Part shown: piece after piece, positions 1 to 9,280 of the stretch
How the letters are laid out: every line of letters starts with the position of its first letter
Position numbering within the stretch: position 1 is the stretch's first letter
From: Brucella pseudogrignonensis
GTDB lineage: Bacteria > Pseudomonadota > Alphaproteobacteria > Rhizobiales > Rhizobiaceae
DNA length: 64,000 bases
Reading direction: 5' to 3'
NCBI RefSeq assembly: GCF_032190615.1
Contig: NZ_JAVLAT010000002.1
Location: forward strand, 124,001 to 188,000
Translations under genes and position numbers: made by a program
Notes under the pieces: generated by a model
Database searches by the model: none
What the model saw: only the letters and a program-made list of their open reading frames with translations
What the model was told of the DNA's origin: nothing

Positions 1-267
1 TGGCCACAGGAACGAATAGCGCACTGCCGGAAACTGGCTAAGGCCGTAATAAATAATGAATATCTGAACCAGCAGCGGTGTGCCGCGAAAGACAAACACG
101 TAAAGACGCGCGATCCAGTCGAGAACTGTAACGCCCGAAAGACGCATCAATGCAAAAAGCAAGGCCAGAACCGCGCCAAAGACAATCGAGCTTACCGCAA
201 GTTGAAGAGTCAGCGGCACGCCGCCAATCATCTGCATGAAGGCTTCTGAATAGAACTGCAGGTTCAT
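1..267 (-). CDS. Polar amino-acid ABC transporter permease, HisM-like (partial, 3' end outside window)
   Basis: This is the first 89 codons of an inner-membrane permease that reads off the left edge of the window. The N-terminus (MNLQFYSEAFMQMIGG) runs into a hydrophobic segment and then the RLYVFVFRGTPLLVQIFIIY stretch typical of the His/Lys/Arg/octopine permease family. Its ATG overlaps the stop of the upstream permease gene (ATGA), so the two are translationally coupled and probably form a heterodimeric channel. By position after a HisQ-like gene it corresponds to HisM. Substrate specificity cannot be read from this fragment. Confidence 0.85.
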   Translation of the reverse strand, partial: MNLQFYSEAFMQMIGGVPLTLQLAVSSIVFGAVLALLFALMRLSGVTVLDWIARLYVFVFRGTPLLVQIFIIYYGLSQFPAVRYSFLWP

Positions 268-980
268 GATGCCCTCCGGACGCCGCGTGAGAAGTGGCGT
301 TCAGCCTTCTGCAAAATGGTGCCGGAAACGGACGAAATCAGCAGGTAAAGCGCGCCAGCTATGAGGTAGAAGTTAAAGGGCAAGCCAGTCGAGCCAGCGC
401 CGATCTGTGCCTGACGCAGAATGTCCACAACACCAACAACGGAGATCAGCGCCGATTCCTTCAAGGCAACCTGCCAGACATTGCCAAGCCCTGGCAGCGC
501 ATGGCGCAGCGCAAGCGGTGCAATGATGCGGCGGAACTTGAGCGCTTGTCCCATGCCGCAAGCAGAGGCTGCTTCAAGCTCACCTTTGGATACCGCCCGA
601 AATGCTCCACGCAGCACTTCGGTATGGTGAGCACCACAGGAAATGCCGATGGCTAGAACGCCTGCAAGAAACGCCGGAAAGCCAATAAAACCTTGCGCAC
701 CAAAGAAACGGCCAATCGCTGTGACTGCGGCACTGCCGCCGAAATAGAACAGATAGATCACCAGAAGATCGGGAATGCCGCGAATGATCGTGGTGTATGC
801 ATCTGCAACACCACGTAGCGTCCGTCCGCCGGAGATTTTGGCCCATGCTGCGAATACGCCAATGATCGCGCCAAGCAGATAGCCCAAAACGGACAGCGCG
901 ACGGTGACGAGCACCGCCATCATCAGCACATAGCCCCAGCCATCAGGCCCGAAGCTCAGAATATCGAGAAAAGCCTTCAT
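264..980 (-). CDS. Polar amino-acid ABC transporter permease, HisQ-like
   Basis: This 238-residue inner-membrane permease belongs to the HisMQ family of polar amino-acid importers. It has about five hydrophobic segments, the conserved TTIIRGIPDLLVIYLFYF stretch near residues 63-80, and the cytoplasmic EAA loop (ELEAASACGMG...) near residues 134-165 that contacts the ATPase. The start is supported by a GAGG sequence a few bases upstream. It lies 73 bp downstream of an AbgB-like amidohydrolase and overlaps the next permease by 4 bp. The order suggests uptake of an amino acid or an amidated/acylated derivative that the hydrolase cleaves. The ATPase and binding protein are not in this window. Confidence 0.88.
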   Translation of the reverse strand: MKAFLDILSFGPDGWGYVLMMAVLVTVALSVLGYLLGAIIGVFAAWAKISGGRTLRGVADAYTTIIRGIPDLLVIYLFYFGGSAAVTAIGRFFGAQGFIGFPAFLAGVLAIGISCGAHHTEVLRGAFRAVSKGELEAASACGMGQALKFRRIIAPLALRHALPGLGNVWQVALKESALISVVGVVDILRQAQIGAGSTGLPFNFYLIAGALYLLISSVSGTILQKAERHFSRGVRRAS

Positions 981-1053
981 GATGCCTCAGGCTGTGTGGG
1001 GGATAGGGAAATAAACGTCATCTTGTTTGCCGGGTGTCTCATTAGGCTGGTGC

Positions 1054-2475
1054 TTACTTATCCGAAACAGGCAAGGCAGGTTGAACATTATCAGGGATCG
1101 GATTCACAAAAACAGCACCGTTCAATGTCTTTACATGATCTTGCTTGGCTTTATCGATCTGCTCCGGGTTGCGGAACAACTCTATCGCAGTGCTGCCCAT
1201 AATCTTCGCCGCATGCGCCATGCCCTTATGCGCCGCGGGCAATTTACCCTGTGCCACCATCTGCCACGAATGCAGCGGCGTACCAATTGCACAAGTTACA
1301 CCGCGCATCTGAACCGTTGGAACGACCCAGCTTACGCTGCCCACATCTGTAGAACCAACAAGCGAATTATCCCCCTTATAGGGCTCATAGACACCTTCGC
1401 AAAGTGCAATTTCAGCATTTGGTTGAACACCAAAACGGCGAAATGCATCGGAGATGTCTTCTTTGGTCAGTGTTGCCTGAAAGCGCTTTGCCGTTTCGCG
1501 ATCCTGATCATCAAAAACCGGCGGACCAAGGCGATCAAGCTCTCGCTGCATCAATTGTTCCAGCGCTGGATTGCCAATGAGATTGGCATCACCGCTGACA
1601 ATCTCGCTTTTGACCGTGGTTTCCGTCATCAAAGCCGCACCCTCCGCGATCTTTTTGACGCGCTCCAGCAGAACCTGCATCTGCGGCAGATCGAGCGCAC
1701 GGATCAGATAGCGCACGCTGGCTTTCGCCTGCACGACATTGGGTGCAAAACCGCCCGTATCAGTGACGGCATAATGGATGCGTGCGGATGACGGCATATG
1801 CTCACGCATATAGTTCACACCGACATTCATCAGTTCCACGGCATCGAGCGCGCTGCGCCCCAGATGCGGAGCGGATGCAGCATGCGCTGCTCGGCCTGTG
1901 AAGTTGAAATTGATTTCGTTGCAAGCCAGTGAAACCGGATCATTAACACCCGCAAATGGTGCCGGATGCCAGCAGAAGGCAATATCGACATCATCGAATA
2001 AGCCTTCGCGCACCATAAAACCCTTGGCCGATCCGCCTTCTTCGGCTGGGCACCCATAATAGCGAACCCGTCCCTTGATACCATGGGCTTCTAGATAATC
2101 CTTGACTGCTGCCGCGGCCAGAAGCGAACCGGAGCCAAGCAGATTGTGGCCACAACCATGCCCGTTGCCGCCAGCTTCAATCGGCTGCTCTTCCACCACA
2201 CCTGCAAACTGGCTCAAACCGGGAAGCGCATCAAATTCGCCAAGAATAGCGATGACCGGACCATCTTCACCCGCCTCGCCCATCACGGCAGTCGGCAGGC
2301 CAGCAATACCACGCTGAACACGGAAGCCTTCGGCTTCAAGCTGCGCCGCATGCGCGTCGCTCGATTTATATTCTTCGTAATTCGTTTCAGGGTTATCCCA
2401 AACCGTATCGCTCAGTTCGAAATATGCAGCGCTTTTCGCGTCAACAATGTCCCAAATGTCGTGGTGATTTTTCAA
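1054..2475 (-). CDS. abgB: M20 family amidohydrolase, p-aminobenzoyl-glutamate hydrolase subunit B-like (AbgB)
   Basis: This 473-residue zinc-dependent amidohydrolase of the M20 peptidase family is close in length to AbgB (about 480 residues). Visible metal-site motifs are GEFDALPGLSQ at residues 79-89, GHGCGH at 105-110 and PAEEGG at 143-148, followed by a CWHPAPF segment near 168. The middle of the protein is the usual dimerisation domain inserted into the catalytic fold. AbgB family enzymes hydrolyse p-aminobenzoyl-glutamate or related amidated substrates, normally with AbgA; no AbgA is seen here, so the substrate is uncertain. The gene precedes two amino-acid ABC permease genes on the same strand and probably shares their operon. 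Confidence 0.82.
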   Translation of the reverse strand: MKNHHDIWDIVDAKSAAYFELSDTVWDNPETNYEEYKSSDAHAAQLEAEGFRVQRGIAGLPTAVMGEAGEDGPVIAILGEFDALPGLSQFAGVVEEQPIEAGGNGHGCGHNLLGSGSLLAAAAVKDYLEAHGIKGRVRYYGCPAEEGGSAKGFMVREGLFDDVDIAFCWHPAPFAGVNDPVSLACNEINFNFTGRAAHAASAPHLGRSALDAVELMNVGVNYMREHMPSSARIHYAVTDTGGFAPNVVQAKASVRYLIRALDLPQMQVLLERVKKIAEGAALMTETTVKSEIVSGDANLIGNPALEQLMQRELDRLGPPVFDDQDRETAKRFQATLTKEDISDAFRRFGVQPNAEIALCEGVYEPYKGDNSLVGSTDVGSVSWVVPTVQMRGVTCAIGTPLHSWQMVAQGKLPAAHKGMAHAAKIMGSTAIELFRNPEQIDKAKQDHVKTLNGAVFVNPIPDNVQPALPVSDK

Positions 2476-2770
2476 CTTGGCTCTATCGCTCGCGGCTCAT
2501 ATTTTCGGACTTGCGGGAGAAGAGGCAGGTCAAGGACAGTAAGAAGACCAGGATACAACTCCCCATTTCGCCGAATTTTTATGGCTGAAATGTCTTGTCT
2601 GACTTCTATCACAGAAGAGAACGCTCCTCCCGAGCTGTACCTAGAGGTACTCCATATGAATGGCAACAGATATGAGTAAAATTGAACAAAACACACAGCG
2701 CAACCAACATTTTGGTTGGCAAAATTATCCATATTGAAAAGAAGCCGTGGACTTTGCAGGAATCAGCTTT
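2476..2770. promoter_or_regulatory. Intergenic region upstream of abgB with a 7-bp inverted repeat at 2701-2718
   Basis: About 290 bp separate abgB from the nrd terminator and hold no convincing gene. The clearest element is an inverted repeat, CAACCAA-CATT-TTGGTTG, at 2701-2718. A short dyad of this kind upstream of a catabolic or transport operon is a plausible operator, but no regulator gene is nearby and no consensus match is claimed. An 86-codon minus-strand reading frame here has no recognisable features. Confidence 0.35.
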
Positions 2771-2772
2771 AC

Positions 2773-2804
2773 CAAAAAAAGCCGTATGACGGTGTCATAC
2801 GGCA
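2773..2804 (-). terminator. Rho-independent terminator of the nrdHIEF operon
   Basis: A perfect 10-bp stem, GCCGTATGAC/GTCATACGGC with a 3-nt loop, occupies 2781-2803. On the minus strand it is followed by a run of seven T residues (2780-2774). It lies 24 bp past the nrdF stop codon. Confidence 0.9.
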
Positions 2805-2827
2805 TTCCAGGTTTCATCAGATCAGAC

Positions 2828-3823
<996 letters not shown>

Positions 3824-3883
3824 CTACCTTGATTGGGATCGCGTGAGATTCTGGCTAAGGCGTGCCGAAAATGGTGGGGTTCG

Positions 3884-3975
3884 AGAACCGGAGCGCAGCG
3901 TACATAAAGTACGTGAGCACCGGCTCCCGCATGACGCCGAAAAGTTGCAGACTTTTCGGATAAGATCATGCGGAA
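3884..3975. repeat. Intergenic palindromic repeat between nrdE and nrdF
   Basis: The nrdE-nrdF gap contains two nested dyads: CCGGAGCGCAGCGTAC...GTACGTGAGCACCGG at about 3888-3924 and CCGAAAAGT-TGCAG-ACTTTTCGG at about 3940-3962. The composition matches the mobile palindromic intergenic elements common in Rhizobiales. It differs from the 107-bp family found elsewhere in this window. Because it is transcribed inside the operon it may form an mRNA structure that changes nrdF expression relative to nrdE. Confidence 0.6.
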
Positions 3976-4024
3976 AAACTTCTAACGCCATTTAGAGGCC
4001 GCCAGAGCCTAAATATCCGCGATC

Positions 4025-6256
4025 CTAAAGGGCGCAGGAAACGCAGCCTTCTACCTGCGTACCTTCGAGCGCCATCTGGCGCAGGCGGATGTAATAAATC
4101 GTCTTGATGCCCTTCTTCCACGCGTAAATCTGCGCCTTATTGATATCGCGCGTGGTGGCGGTATCACGGAAGAAAAGTGTCAGCGAGAGACCCTGATCGA
4201 CATGTTGCGTCGCCGCTGCATAGGTGTCGATGATCTTTTCCGGGCCAATCTCATAGGCATCCTGATAATATTCAAGATTGTCATTCGTCATGAAAGCAGC
4301 CGGATAATAAACGCGGCCAATCTTGCCTTCTTTACGAATTTCGATCTTGGAAACGATCGGATGGATCGAAGAGGTCGAGTGGTTGATGTAGGAGATCGAG
4401 CCTGTTGGTGGAACGGCCTGCAAGTTCTGGTTATAAAGTCCGCCTTCCATGACGGATTTTTTCAGTTCCTGCCAGTCTTCCTGCGTCGGGATCGCAATAC
4501 CCGCATCTTCAAAGAGCTGGCGCACCTTGTCGGTTGCTGGCTCCCAGACCTGATCGGTATATTTGTCGAAATATTCACCCGTCGCATATTTCGATTTCTC
4601 AAAGCCCTTGAACGACCTGCCCTGCTCGACCGCAATGCGGTTGGAAGCGCGGACAGCGTGATAGGCCACCGTGTAGAAATAGATATTGGTGAAATCGATG
4701 CCTTCTTCCGAACCATAGAAAATGCGTTCGCGCGCGAGATAGCCGTGCAGGTTCATCTGGCCAAGGCCAATCGCATGGCTTTCGTCATTGCCACGGGCAA
4801 TCGAAGGCACCGAACCGATATGGCTCATATCTGCAACAGCTGTCAGGGCACGGATAGAGGTTTCAATGGTCTTGCCGAAATCCGGGCTGTCCATAGCTGC
4901 TGCGATGTTGAGCGAACCGAGGTTGCAGGAAATATCCTTGCCAAGATGCTCATAAGACAAATCATCATTGAAGATGCTGGCTTCGCTGACCTGAAGAATT
5001 TCCGAGCAAAGATTGCTCATCGTGATGCGGCCGTCAATCGGATTGGCGCGGTTCACCGTGTCTTCAAACATGATATAAGGATAGCCGGATTCAAACTGAA
5101 TTTCCGCCAGCACCTGGAAGAAGTCACGCGCGTTGATCTTCTTCTTGCGAATACGGCCGTCATCGACCATTTCGCGGTATTTTTCGGTGATCGAAATTTC
5201 GGTCATCGGCACGCCATAAACGCGCTCAACGTCATAAGGCGAGAAGAGGTACATATCCTCGTCGTTCTTCGCGAGTTCGAACGTGATGTCCGGGATCACA
5301 ACGCCAAGCGACAGCGTCTTGATGCGGATTTTTTCGTCTGCATTTTCGCGCTTGGTATCGAGGAAGCGCATAATATCCGGGTGATGGGCGTGCAGATAAA
5401 CCGCGCCCGCGCCCTGACGCGCACCAAGCTGATTAGCGTAGGAGAATGAATCTTCGAGCAGCTTCATCACCGGAATAATACCGGAAGATTGGTTCTGGAT
5501 TTGCTTGATCGGCGCGCCGGCTTCGCGAATATTGGTCAGGCTCAGGGCCACGCCGCCGCCGCGCTTTGAAAGCTGGAGGGCGGAATTGATGGAGCGACCA
5601 ATCGATTCCATGTTGTCTTCAACACGCAACAGAAAGCACGAGACGAGTTCGCCGCGCTGCTTTTTGCCCGCGTTGAGGAAGGTTGGCGTTGCTGGCTGAT
5701 AACGGCCTGAAATAATCTCATCGACCATTTCGCGCGCATGCTGTTCGTTACCGCGGGCAAGGGCTAACGCCACCATACAAACGCGGTCTTCGTAGCGCTC
5801 GAGATAGCGCTTACCGTCAAACGTCTTCAGCGTATAGCTGGTGTAATATTTGAACGCGCCGAGGAAGGTCGGGAAGCGGAATTTCTTGTCATAAGCATGA
5901 TCGAAAAGATCACGCACAAAATTGAAGGAATACTGATCCAGCACTTCCTGTTCATAATAGCCTTCATCCACCAGATAATCGAGCTTTTCACGCAGATTAT
6001 GGAAGAACACAGTGTTCTGGTTGACGTGCTGCAGGAAATATTGCTGCGCGGCCTGGCGATCGCGATGCAGCTGAATCTTTCCCTCGTCATCATAGAGGTT
6101 CAGCATGGCATTCAGCGCATGATAATCCAGCGACGTCTCCGTAAGCTTCTGCGGCTTGCCGCCCGATGCAGCGCCAGATACTGGGGATGACTCTTGCTTT
6201 TCCGAAGCGGCGACCGTCTCGCGCTCACGGGTCAGGGTTGTGTCTGCCGTGTCCAA
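4025..6256 (-). CDS. nrdE: Class Ib ribonucleoside-diphosphate reductase, alpha subunit NrdE
   Basis: This is the catalytic subunit of class Ib ribonucleotide reductase. At 743 residues it is slightly longer than typical NrdE (about 700-715), because of a roughly 35-residue polar N-terminal extension before the [20 protein letters not shown] segment. Active-site regions are visible, including [19 protein letters not shown] near residue 235 and SNLCSEI near residue 415. The C-terminus ends in CVSCAL, the mobile cysteine pair that receives electrons from NrdH. It lacks the ATP-cone allosteric domain of class Ia, as expected for NrdE. Its start overlaps the nrdI stop by 25 bp, so the two are co-translated. 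Confidence 0.96.
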   Translation of the reverse strand: MDTADTTLTRERETVAASEKQESSPVSGAASGGKPQKLTETSLDYHALNAMLNLYDDEGKIQLHRDRQAAQQYFLQHVNQNTVFFHNLREKLDYLVDEGYYEQEVLDQYSFNFVRDLFDHAYDKKFRFPTFLGAFKYYTSYTLKTFDGKRYLERYEDRVCMVALALARGNEQHAREMVDEIISGRYQPATPTFLNAGKKQRGELVSCFLLRVEDNMESIGRSINSALQLSKRGGGVALSLTNIREAGAPIKQIQNQSSGIIPVMKLLEDSFSYANQLGARQGAGAVYLHAHHPDIMRFLDTKRENADEKIRIKTLSLGVVIPDITFELAKNDEDMYLFSPYDVERVYGVPMTEISITEKYREMVDDGRIRKKKINARDFFQVLAEIQFESGYPYIMFEDTVNRANPIDGRITMSNLCSEILQVSEASIFNDDLSYEHLGKDISCNLGSLNIAAAMDSPDFGKTIETSIRALTAVADMSHIGSVPSIARGNDESHAIGLGQMNLHGYLARERIFYGSEEGIDFTNIYFYTVAYHAVRASNRIAVEQGRSFKGFEKSKYATGEYFDKYTDQVWEPATDKVRQLFEDAGIAIPTQEDWQELKKSVMEGGLYNQNLQAVPPTGSISYINHSTSSIHPIVSKIEIRKEGKIGRVYYPAAFMTNDNLEYYQDAYEIGPEKIIDTYAAATQHVDQGLSLTLFFRDTATTRDINKAQIYAWKKGIKTIYYIRLRQMALEGTQVEGCVSCAL

Positions 6257-6651
6257 AATCGTTCCATCCCGTCTTTAACATTGTCAATGTCTTCATCCGT
6301 TCCCAACAACTCAAAGCGATAGAGGTAGGGAATCTGACATTTTTCCGAAATTATTTTGCCTGCAAGGCCAAAGCCTTCGCCGAAATTGCTGTTCCCGGCG
6401 GCGATAACACCGCGAATAAGCGACCGGTTCTCAACATCGTTAAGAAAGCGGATGACCGGCTTGGGAACAGCGCCTTTCGCACCACCACCGCCATAGGTTG
6501 GTGTCACAAGCACATAAGGCTCGTTCACCCGCAACAGGCCAGCATCGTCATCATGGTTTTCCAGCGGAATGCGCTTTGAGCGCATCCCCAGACGCATCAC
6601 AAAACGATGCGTGTTTTCCGAACGACTGGAAAAATAGACGATCTGACCCAT
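6232..6651 (-). CDS. nrdI: Flavodoxin-like NrdI, class Ib RNR maturation factor
   Basis: This 139-residue flavodoxin-like protein supplies the oxidant used to assemble the dimanganese-tyrosyl cofactor of NrdF. The N-terminal [15 protein letters not shown] is the FMN phosphate-binding loop, and [20 protein letters not shown] around residues 50-69 and GNSNFGEGF around 87 are typical NrdI flavin-contact loops. The gene sits between nrdH and nrdE in the conserved order and overlaps nrdE. Confidence 0.95.
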   Translation of the reverse strand: MGQIVYFSSRSENTHRFVMRLGMRSKRIPLENHDDDAGLLRVNEPYVLVTPTYGGGGAKGAVPKPVIRFLNDVENRSLIRGVIAAGNSNFGEGFGLAGKIISEKCQIPYLYRFELLGTDEDIDNVKDGMERFWTRQTQP

Positions 6652-6676
6652 AACAAACCCCGGCAGTAGTTGAGGC

Positions 6677-6898
6677 TTATGCGAGCGAGCTGATCATATC
6701 CGGGCGGAACCCGGCCCAGTGGGATTCACCAGCAACAACAACCGGCACCTGTCGATAGCCAAGACCCTGAACCAGATCATATGCATCGCTGTCTGCAGAA
6801 ATGTCGATGACAGCATATTCAATGCCCTGACGATCAAGCGCGCGGGTGGTGGCGGTGCACTGGACGCAAGCTGGCTTGCTATAAACGGTGACGTTCAT
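6677..6898 (-). CDS. nrdH: Glutaredoxin-like NrdH redoxin, electron donor to NrdEF
   Basis: This 73-residue redoxin has the NrdH active-site motif CVQC at residues 11-14 and the characteristic C-terminal WAGFRPDMI segment. It reduces the C-terminal cysteine pair of NrdE using thioredoxin reductase. The start was placed at the ATG at 6898, preceded by GAGGAAAAA, because residues encoded further upstream do not resemble the family. It is first in the nrdHIEF operon, downstream of the cobalamin riboswitch. Confidence 0.95.
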   Translation of the reverse strand: MNVTVYSKPACVQCTATTRALDRQGIEYAVIDISADSDAYDLVQGLGYRQVPVVVAGESHWAGFRPDMISSLA

Positions 6899-7202
6899 TT
6901 TTTCCTCACTGGGGATAGATTGGGAAGGATTACAAACTGGAACAAAGACGCAAAAAACCGCACGCATTGCAAAATGCGCGTGACAAAAACTATAATTAAG
7001 AGGTAGCACGCTCTAAGCGCGCATCCTGTTCTTTAGCCCGTAAAGGGCGGACCAGAACTGGCCAGTTTTGAATTCCTGTTCGACATGCTTTTCACCCCGA
7101 AGCTTTTGAGGGGATATCCAGGGCGGCAAAAGACGCGGCAAAAACTTTGCCAACATTCTATCACGCACCAACCGACACCCCGCCCGTTGACGTTCTTGTT
7201 CA
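6899..7202 (-). promoter_or_regulatory. Untranslated leader between the B12 riboswitch and nrdH (expression platform region)
   Basis: About 300 bp separate the end of the riboswitch aptamer from the nrdH start. It holds GC-rich dyads such as CCCC...GGGG around 7097-7116 that could serve as the expression platform. A 69-codon minus-strand frame begins inside the aptamer and ends at 7013, but it has no recognisable protein features. Confidence 0.5.
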
Positions 7203-7384
7203 AGGCAGGTCTCCTGGCTCACGACTTAACGCCTTTGCCCACCTTCCCGGTATCACCCAGTGGCATTCGGACATCGGCTAACCGCTTACAGTTGCGGGGG
7301 CAGCTACGGCTTAGCCAGATCCATCATGGATATGGTGCACCGTATTCCCATCTTCGCTTCAATTCTCACGAATCGTAAGAACCT
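7203..7384 (-). promoter_or_regulatory. Cobalamin (B12) riboswitch upstream of nrdHIEF
   Basis: Read on the minus strand, all the hallmark elements of the cobalamin aptamer are present in order: a 5' segment with GGGAATACGGTGC near 7350, the core GCTGCCCCCGCAACTGTAA at about 7304-7286, CCACTGGGTGATACCGGGAAGG near 7260-7240, and the B12 box AGCCAGGAGACCTGCC at 7219-7204. It lies 3-5 bases from the NrdR-overlapped promoter, so transcription starts just at its 5' end. B12 riboswitches usually repress. Here that would switch off a B12-independent ribonucleotide reductase when cobalamin is available to a B12-dependent class II enzyme encoded elsewhere. Confidence 0.96.
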
Positions 7385-7387
7385 TGA

Positions 7388-7424
7388 ACACAATATATAG
7401 TATCTGAAGTTAAAAACTCGTCAA
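7388..7424 (-). promoter_or_regulatory. nrdHIEF promoter overlapped by an NrdR box
   Basis: On the minus strand a TTGACG -35 element (7424-7419) is followed after 16 bp by TACTAT (7402-7397). The sequence ACACAATATATAGTAT at 7388-7403 matches the NrdR box consensus (acaCwAtATaTwGtgt) and overlaps the -10 element. NrdR represses ribonucleotide reductase genes when dATP or ATP levels signal sufficiency. The position fits direct promoter occlusion. Confidence 0.85.
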
Positions 7425-7586
7425 CGGATAGACGGATCAAATTTATTTAATGTTGGCTAATTTGAGGCTTGCCTGTGAATAGCAGGGATATCTACCGCTT
7501 CTGTCCACAGATCGGCGGAACCTATTAGGGACTGCCCATCTTGTGTGGGATTCGCCAAAGCTCTGCAGCCAGATAGCCATCGCTGC

Positions 7587-7602
7587 ACACAATATATAGT
7601 GC
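7587..7602. promoter_or_regulatory. Second NrdR box, 199 bp upstream of the first
   Basis: ACACAATATATAGTGC at 7587-7602 is nearly identical to the promoter-proximal box at 7388-7403 over 14 of 16 positions. NrdR boxes normally occur as close pairs about 31 bp apart. Here the spacing is 199 bp, which is close to an integral 19 helical turns and would be compatible with looping. The 390 bp between the nrd promoter and the palindrome at 7828 hold no gene I can support. Confidence 0.75.
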
Positions 7603-7827
7603 CATTTCAGGCAGCGGAGCATATCAAGCCAGATGGCAGCTTTGCCGCATTTAGAAAATAAATTCCAATCAAAGACCCAACATTCAAATGGCATTAACAA
7701 GATCAATGACTTGGCTGCCTTCACGTCAGACCTCGAATTGAATCGATTGAAACCACCGCCTCTTGAACGAAGGGATAATTTGACAGCAATGCGTTTTATC
7801 CTGTATCGATCAGTTAAATCCTGAACA

Positions 7828-7847
7828 TTGTTCAATATATTGAACAA
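7828..7847. promoter_or_regulatory. 20-bp perfect palindrome, candidate operator ahead of the Fe-ADH gene
   Basis: TTGTTCAATATATTGAACAA is a perfect inverted repeat with no spacer. It lies 175 bp upstream of the alcohol dehydrogenase start and just before a folded leader. Perfect AT-cored dyads of this length are typical of dimeric repressors such as GntR or TetR types. The cognate regulator is not encoded next to it. Confidence 0.6.
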
Positions 7848-7879
7848 CTAAGAAGAGGTCCTCCCAAGCATCTCTTCAG

Positions 7880-7996
7880 ACGACCGGTGCGCCGGCTGCA
7901 TCGGGAAACTGTCGGTCTGGCTTTGCAATACGCGAAAGCCAGACCGGGTGAAACCCAGCGCCTTTGTGCCGGCGAGGTATGAGAGACCTTGGCTCT
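7880..7996 (+). promoter_or_regulatory. Candidate structured 5' leader RNA upstream of the Fe-ADH gene
   Basis: Three nested or adjacent helices can be drawn on the plus strand. P1 is CGCCGGC (7890-7896) with GCCGGCG (7968-7974). P2 is a 12-13 bp helix of CGGTCTGGCTTT (7913-7924) with AAAGCCAGACCG (7935-7946), with a 10-nt loop. A small GGGT-GAA-ACCC hairpin at 7946-7956 competes with the base of P2, and AGGTATGAGAGACCT at 7975-7989 can form another hairpin before the ribosome site. The arrangement looks like a cis-regulatory RNA with alternative pairings, but I cannot match it to a known riboswitch class. Confidence 0.5.
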
Positions 7997-8022
7997 GGGA
8001 ACTATGAACAAGGGTGGAAATA

Positions 8023-9189
8023 ATGACTGTAGGTATCAAGCCATTTTCTTTCGACACGGTCGGCTCAATGCATGTCGAGTGGGAGGGCGCAAAGCGTCTC
8101 GGCGAAATTCTGGGCGAGCGTTTTTCGGAACGTAAAATCCTCATCGTAACCGACAAGGGCCTGCACAAAGCTGGCGTTCTCAACGAAGCCCTCGCTTCGC
8201 TGGAAAATGCAGGCTTCAGCATCAGTATTTTTGATGCCGTTGTTGCTGACCCGCCAGAAGCTATTCTCTTTGAATGTGTAGAACAGGCCAAGGCAGCTGG
8301 CAGCGACATTGTGCTGGGCCTCGGCGGCGGTTCCTCAATGGATATTGCCAAGCTTGCTGCCGTACTGATCGTCTCCGAGCAGGAATTGTCCGAGCTTTAT
8401 GGCATTGGTAAAGTTCAGGGCACACGTTTGCCGCTGATCCAGATCCCAACGACAGCTGGCACCGGATCGGAAGTGACCAACATCACAATCCTGACGACTG
8501 GCGAAACCACTAAGATGGGTGTCGTTTCCCGCCAGCTCTATGCAGACTTTGTAATTCTGGATGCGGAACTGACCTGCGGTCTGCCAGCACTTCACACCGC
8601 AGCCACCGGCATTGATGCGATGGTTCACGCGATTGAAGCTTACACCAGTCGCATCAAGAAAAACCCGCTTTCCGATGCATTTGCGCGTGAAGCGTTGAAA
8701 CTCCTGTCGGCCAATCTCGTTGCAGCCTGCGAAAACGGTAAAGATCGCCATGCCCGCGAAGCCATGCTGCTTGGCGCAAACTATGCCGGTCAGGCCTTCT
8801 CGAACTCGCCGGTTGGCGCCGTTCATGCTCTCGCCTACCCGCTCGGCGGCCATTATCATGTGCCACACGGTCTCTCGAATGCGCTGATGCTCGGACCAGT
8901 CCTGCGCTTCAACATGGCGGGGGCTGCTGAACTCTACGCAGAGCTTGCAGACCTGCTTCTTGGCAAGTGGGATGGCACAACTAAAGAGCGTTCGGCTGCA
9001 TTCGTTGATTATATGGAAGACCTGATGAACCGCTCAGGCGCACCACGCCGTCTGCGCGACGTTGACGTCACTGAAGAAAGCCTCGAAACGCTTGCACGCG
9101 ATGCAATGCTTCAGACACGTCTGCTGGGTAACAACCCTGTTGATGTCACAGAAGCTGACGCGCTGGCACTTTATCGCGAAGCATTCTGA
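8023..9189 (+). CDS. Iron-containing alcohol dehydrogenase family protein
   Basis: This 388-residue group III metal-dependent alcohol dehydrogenase shows a nucleotide-binding GGGSSMD at residues 101-107 and the family signature TTAGTGSEVT around 143-152. The four expected metal ligands are present: D198, H202, H268 and H282. Family members oxidise or reduce short-chain alcohols, diols, lactaldehyde or maleylacetate, and the substrate here cannot be deduced. I chose the ATG at 8023 with AGGGTGG upstream rather than a GTG at 8014. It is followed 91 bp later by a permease gene that may form an operon with it, and preceded by a palindrome and folded leader. Confidence 0.88.
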   Translation: MTVGIKPFSFDTVGSMHVEWEGAKRLGEILGERFSERKILIVTDKGLHKAGVLNEALASLENAGFSISIFDAVVADPPEAILFECVEQAKAAGSDIVLGLGGGSSMDIAKLAAVLIVSEQELSELYGIGKVQGTRLPLIQIPTTAGTGSEVTNITILTTGETTKMGVVSRQLYADFVILDAELTCGLPALHTAATGIDAMVHAIEAYTSRIKKNPLSDAFAREALKLLSANLVAACENGKDRHAREAMLLGANYAGQAFSNSPVGAVHALAYPLGGHYHVPHGLSNALMLGPVLRFNMAGAAELYAELADLLLGKWDGTTKERSAAFVDYMEDLMNRSGAPRRLRDVDVTEESLETLARDAMLQTRLLGNNPVDVTEADALALYREAF

Positions 9190-9231
9190 TCCAACAATCA
9201 TAGTTAAAAACAGTATCCCGGGAGAGCAGGC

Positions 9232-9276
9232 ATGAGTGCCGCTCTTCTGGAGTTTTGTTTCGTTTTTTCGGAGTAA
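9232..9276 (+). CDS. 14-codon upstream ORF (candidate leader peptide) ahead of the permease
   Basis: A short frame encodes MSAALLEFCFVFSE and then stops with TAA. Its ATG is preceded by a good ribosome site (GGGAGAG). The stop codon ends four bases before the TTG start of the permease, and the permease ribosome site GGAG lies inside its last codons. That layout suggests translational coupling or a regulatory leader peptide. It is too short to judge by homology. Confidence 0.45.
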   Translation: MSAALLEFCFVFSE

Positions 9277-9280
9277 TATC

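Noticed and set aside
1027..1791. 254-codon plus-strand frame opposite abgB
   Set aside because: It is fully antisense to the conserved M20 hydrolase and has no recognisable domain.
2472..2732. 86-codon minus-strand frame upstream of abgB
   Set aside because: It overlaps the abgB start and the inverted repeat, and shows no domain, signal peptide or ribosome site.
4202..5449. 415-codon plus-strand frame inside nrdE
   Set aside because: It is antisense to an intact nrdE with all catalytic motifs and shows no family features of its own.
7013..7222. 69-codon minus-strand frame beginning in the B12 box
   Set aside because: Its start lies inside the riboswitch aptamer and the peptide resembles no family; the leader function explains the sequence.
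7443..7847. 134-codon minus-strand frame over the second NrdR box and the palindrome
   Set aside because: It starts at a TTG inside the palindrome, lacks a ribosome site, has unusual composition and overlaps regulatory elements.
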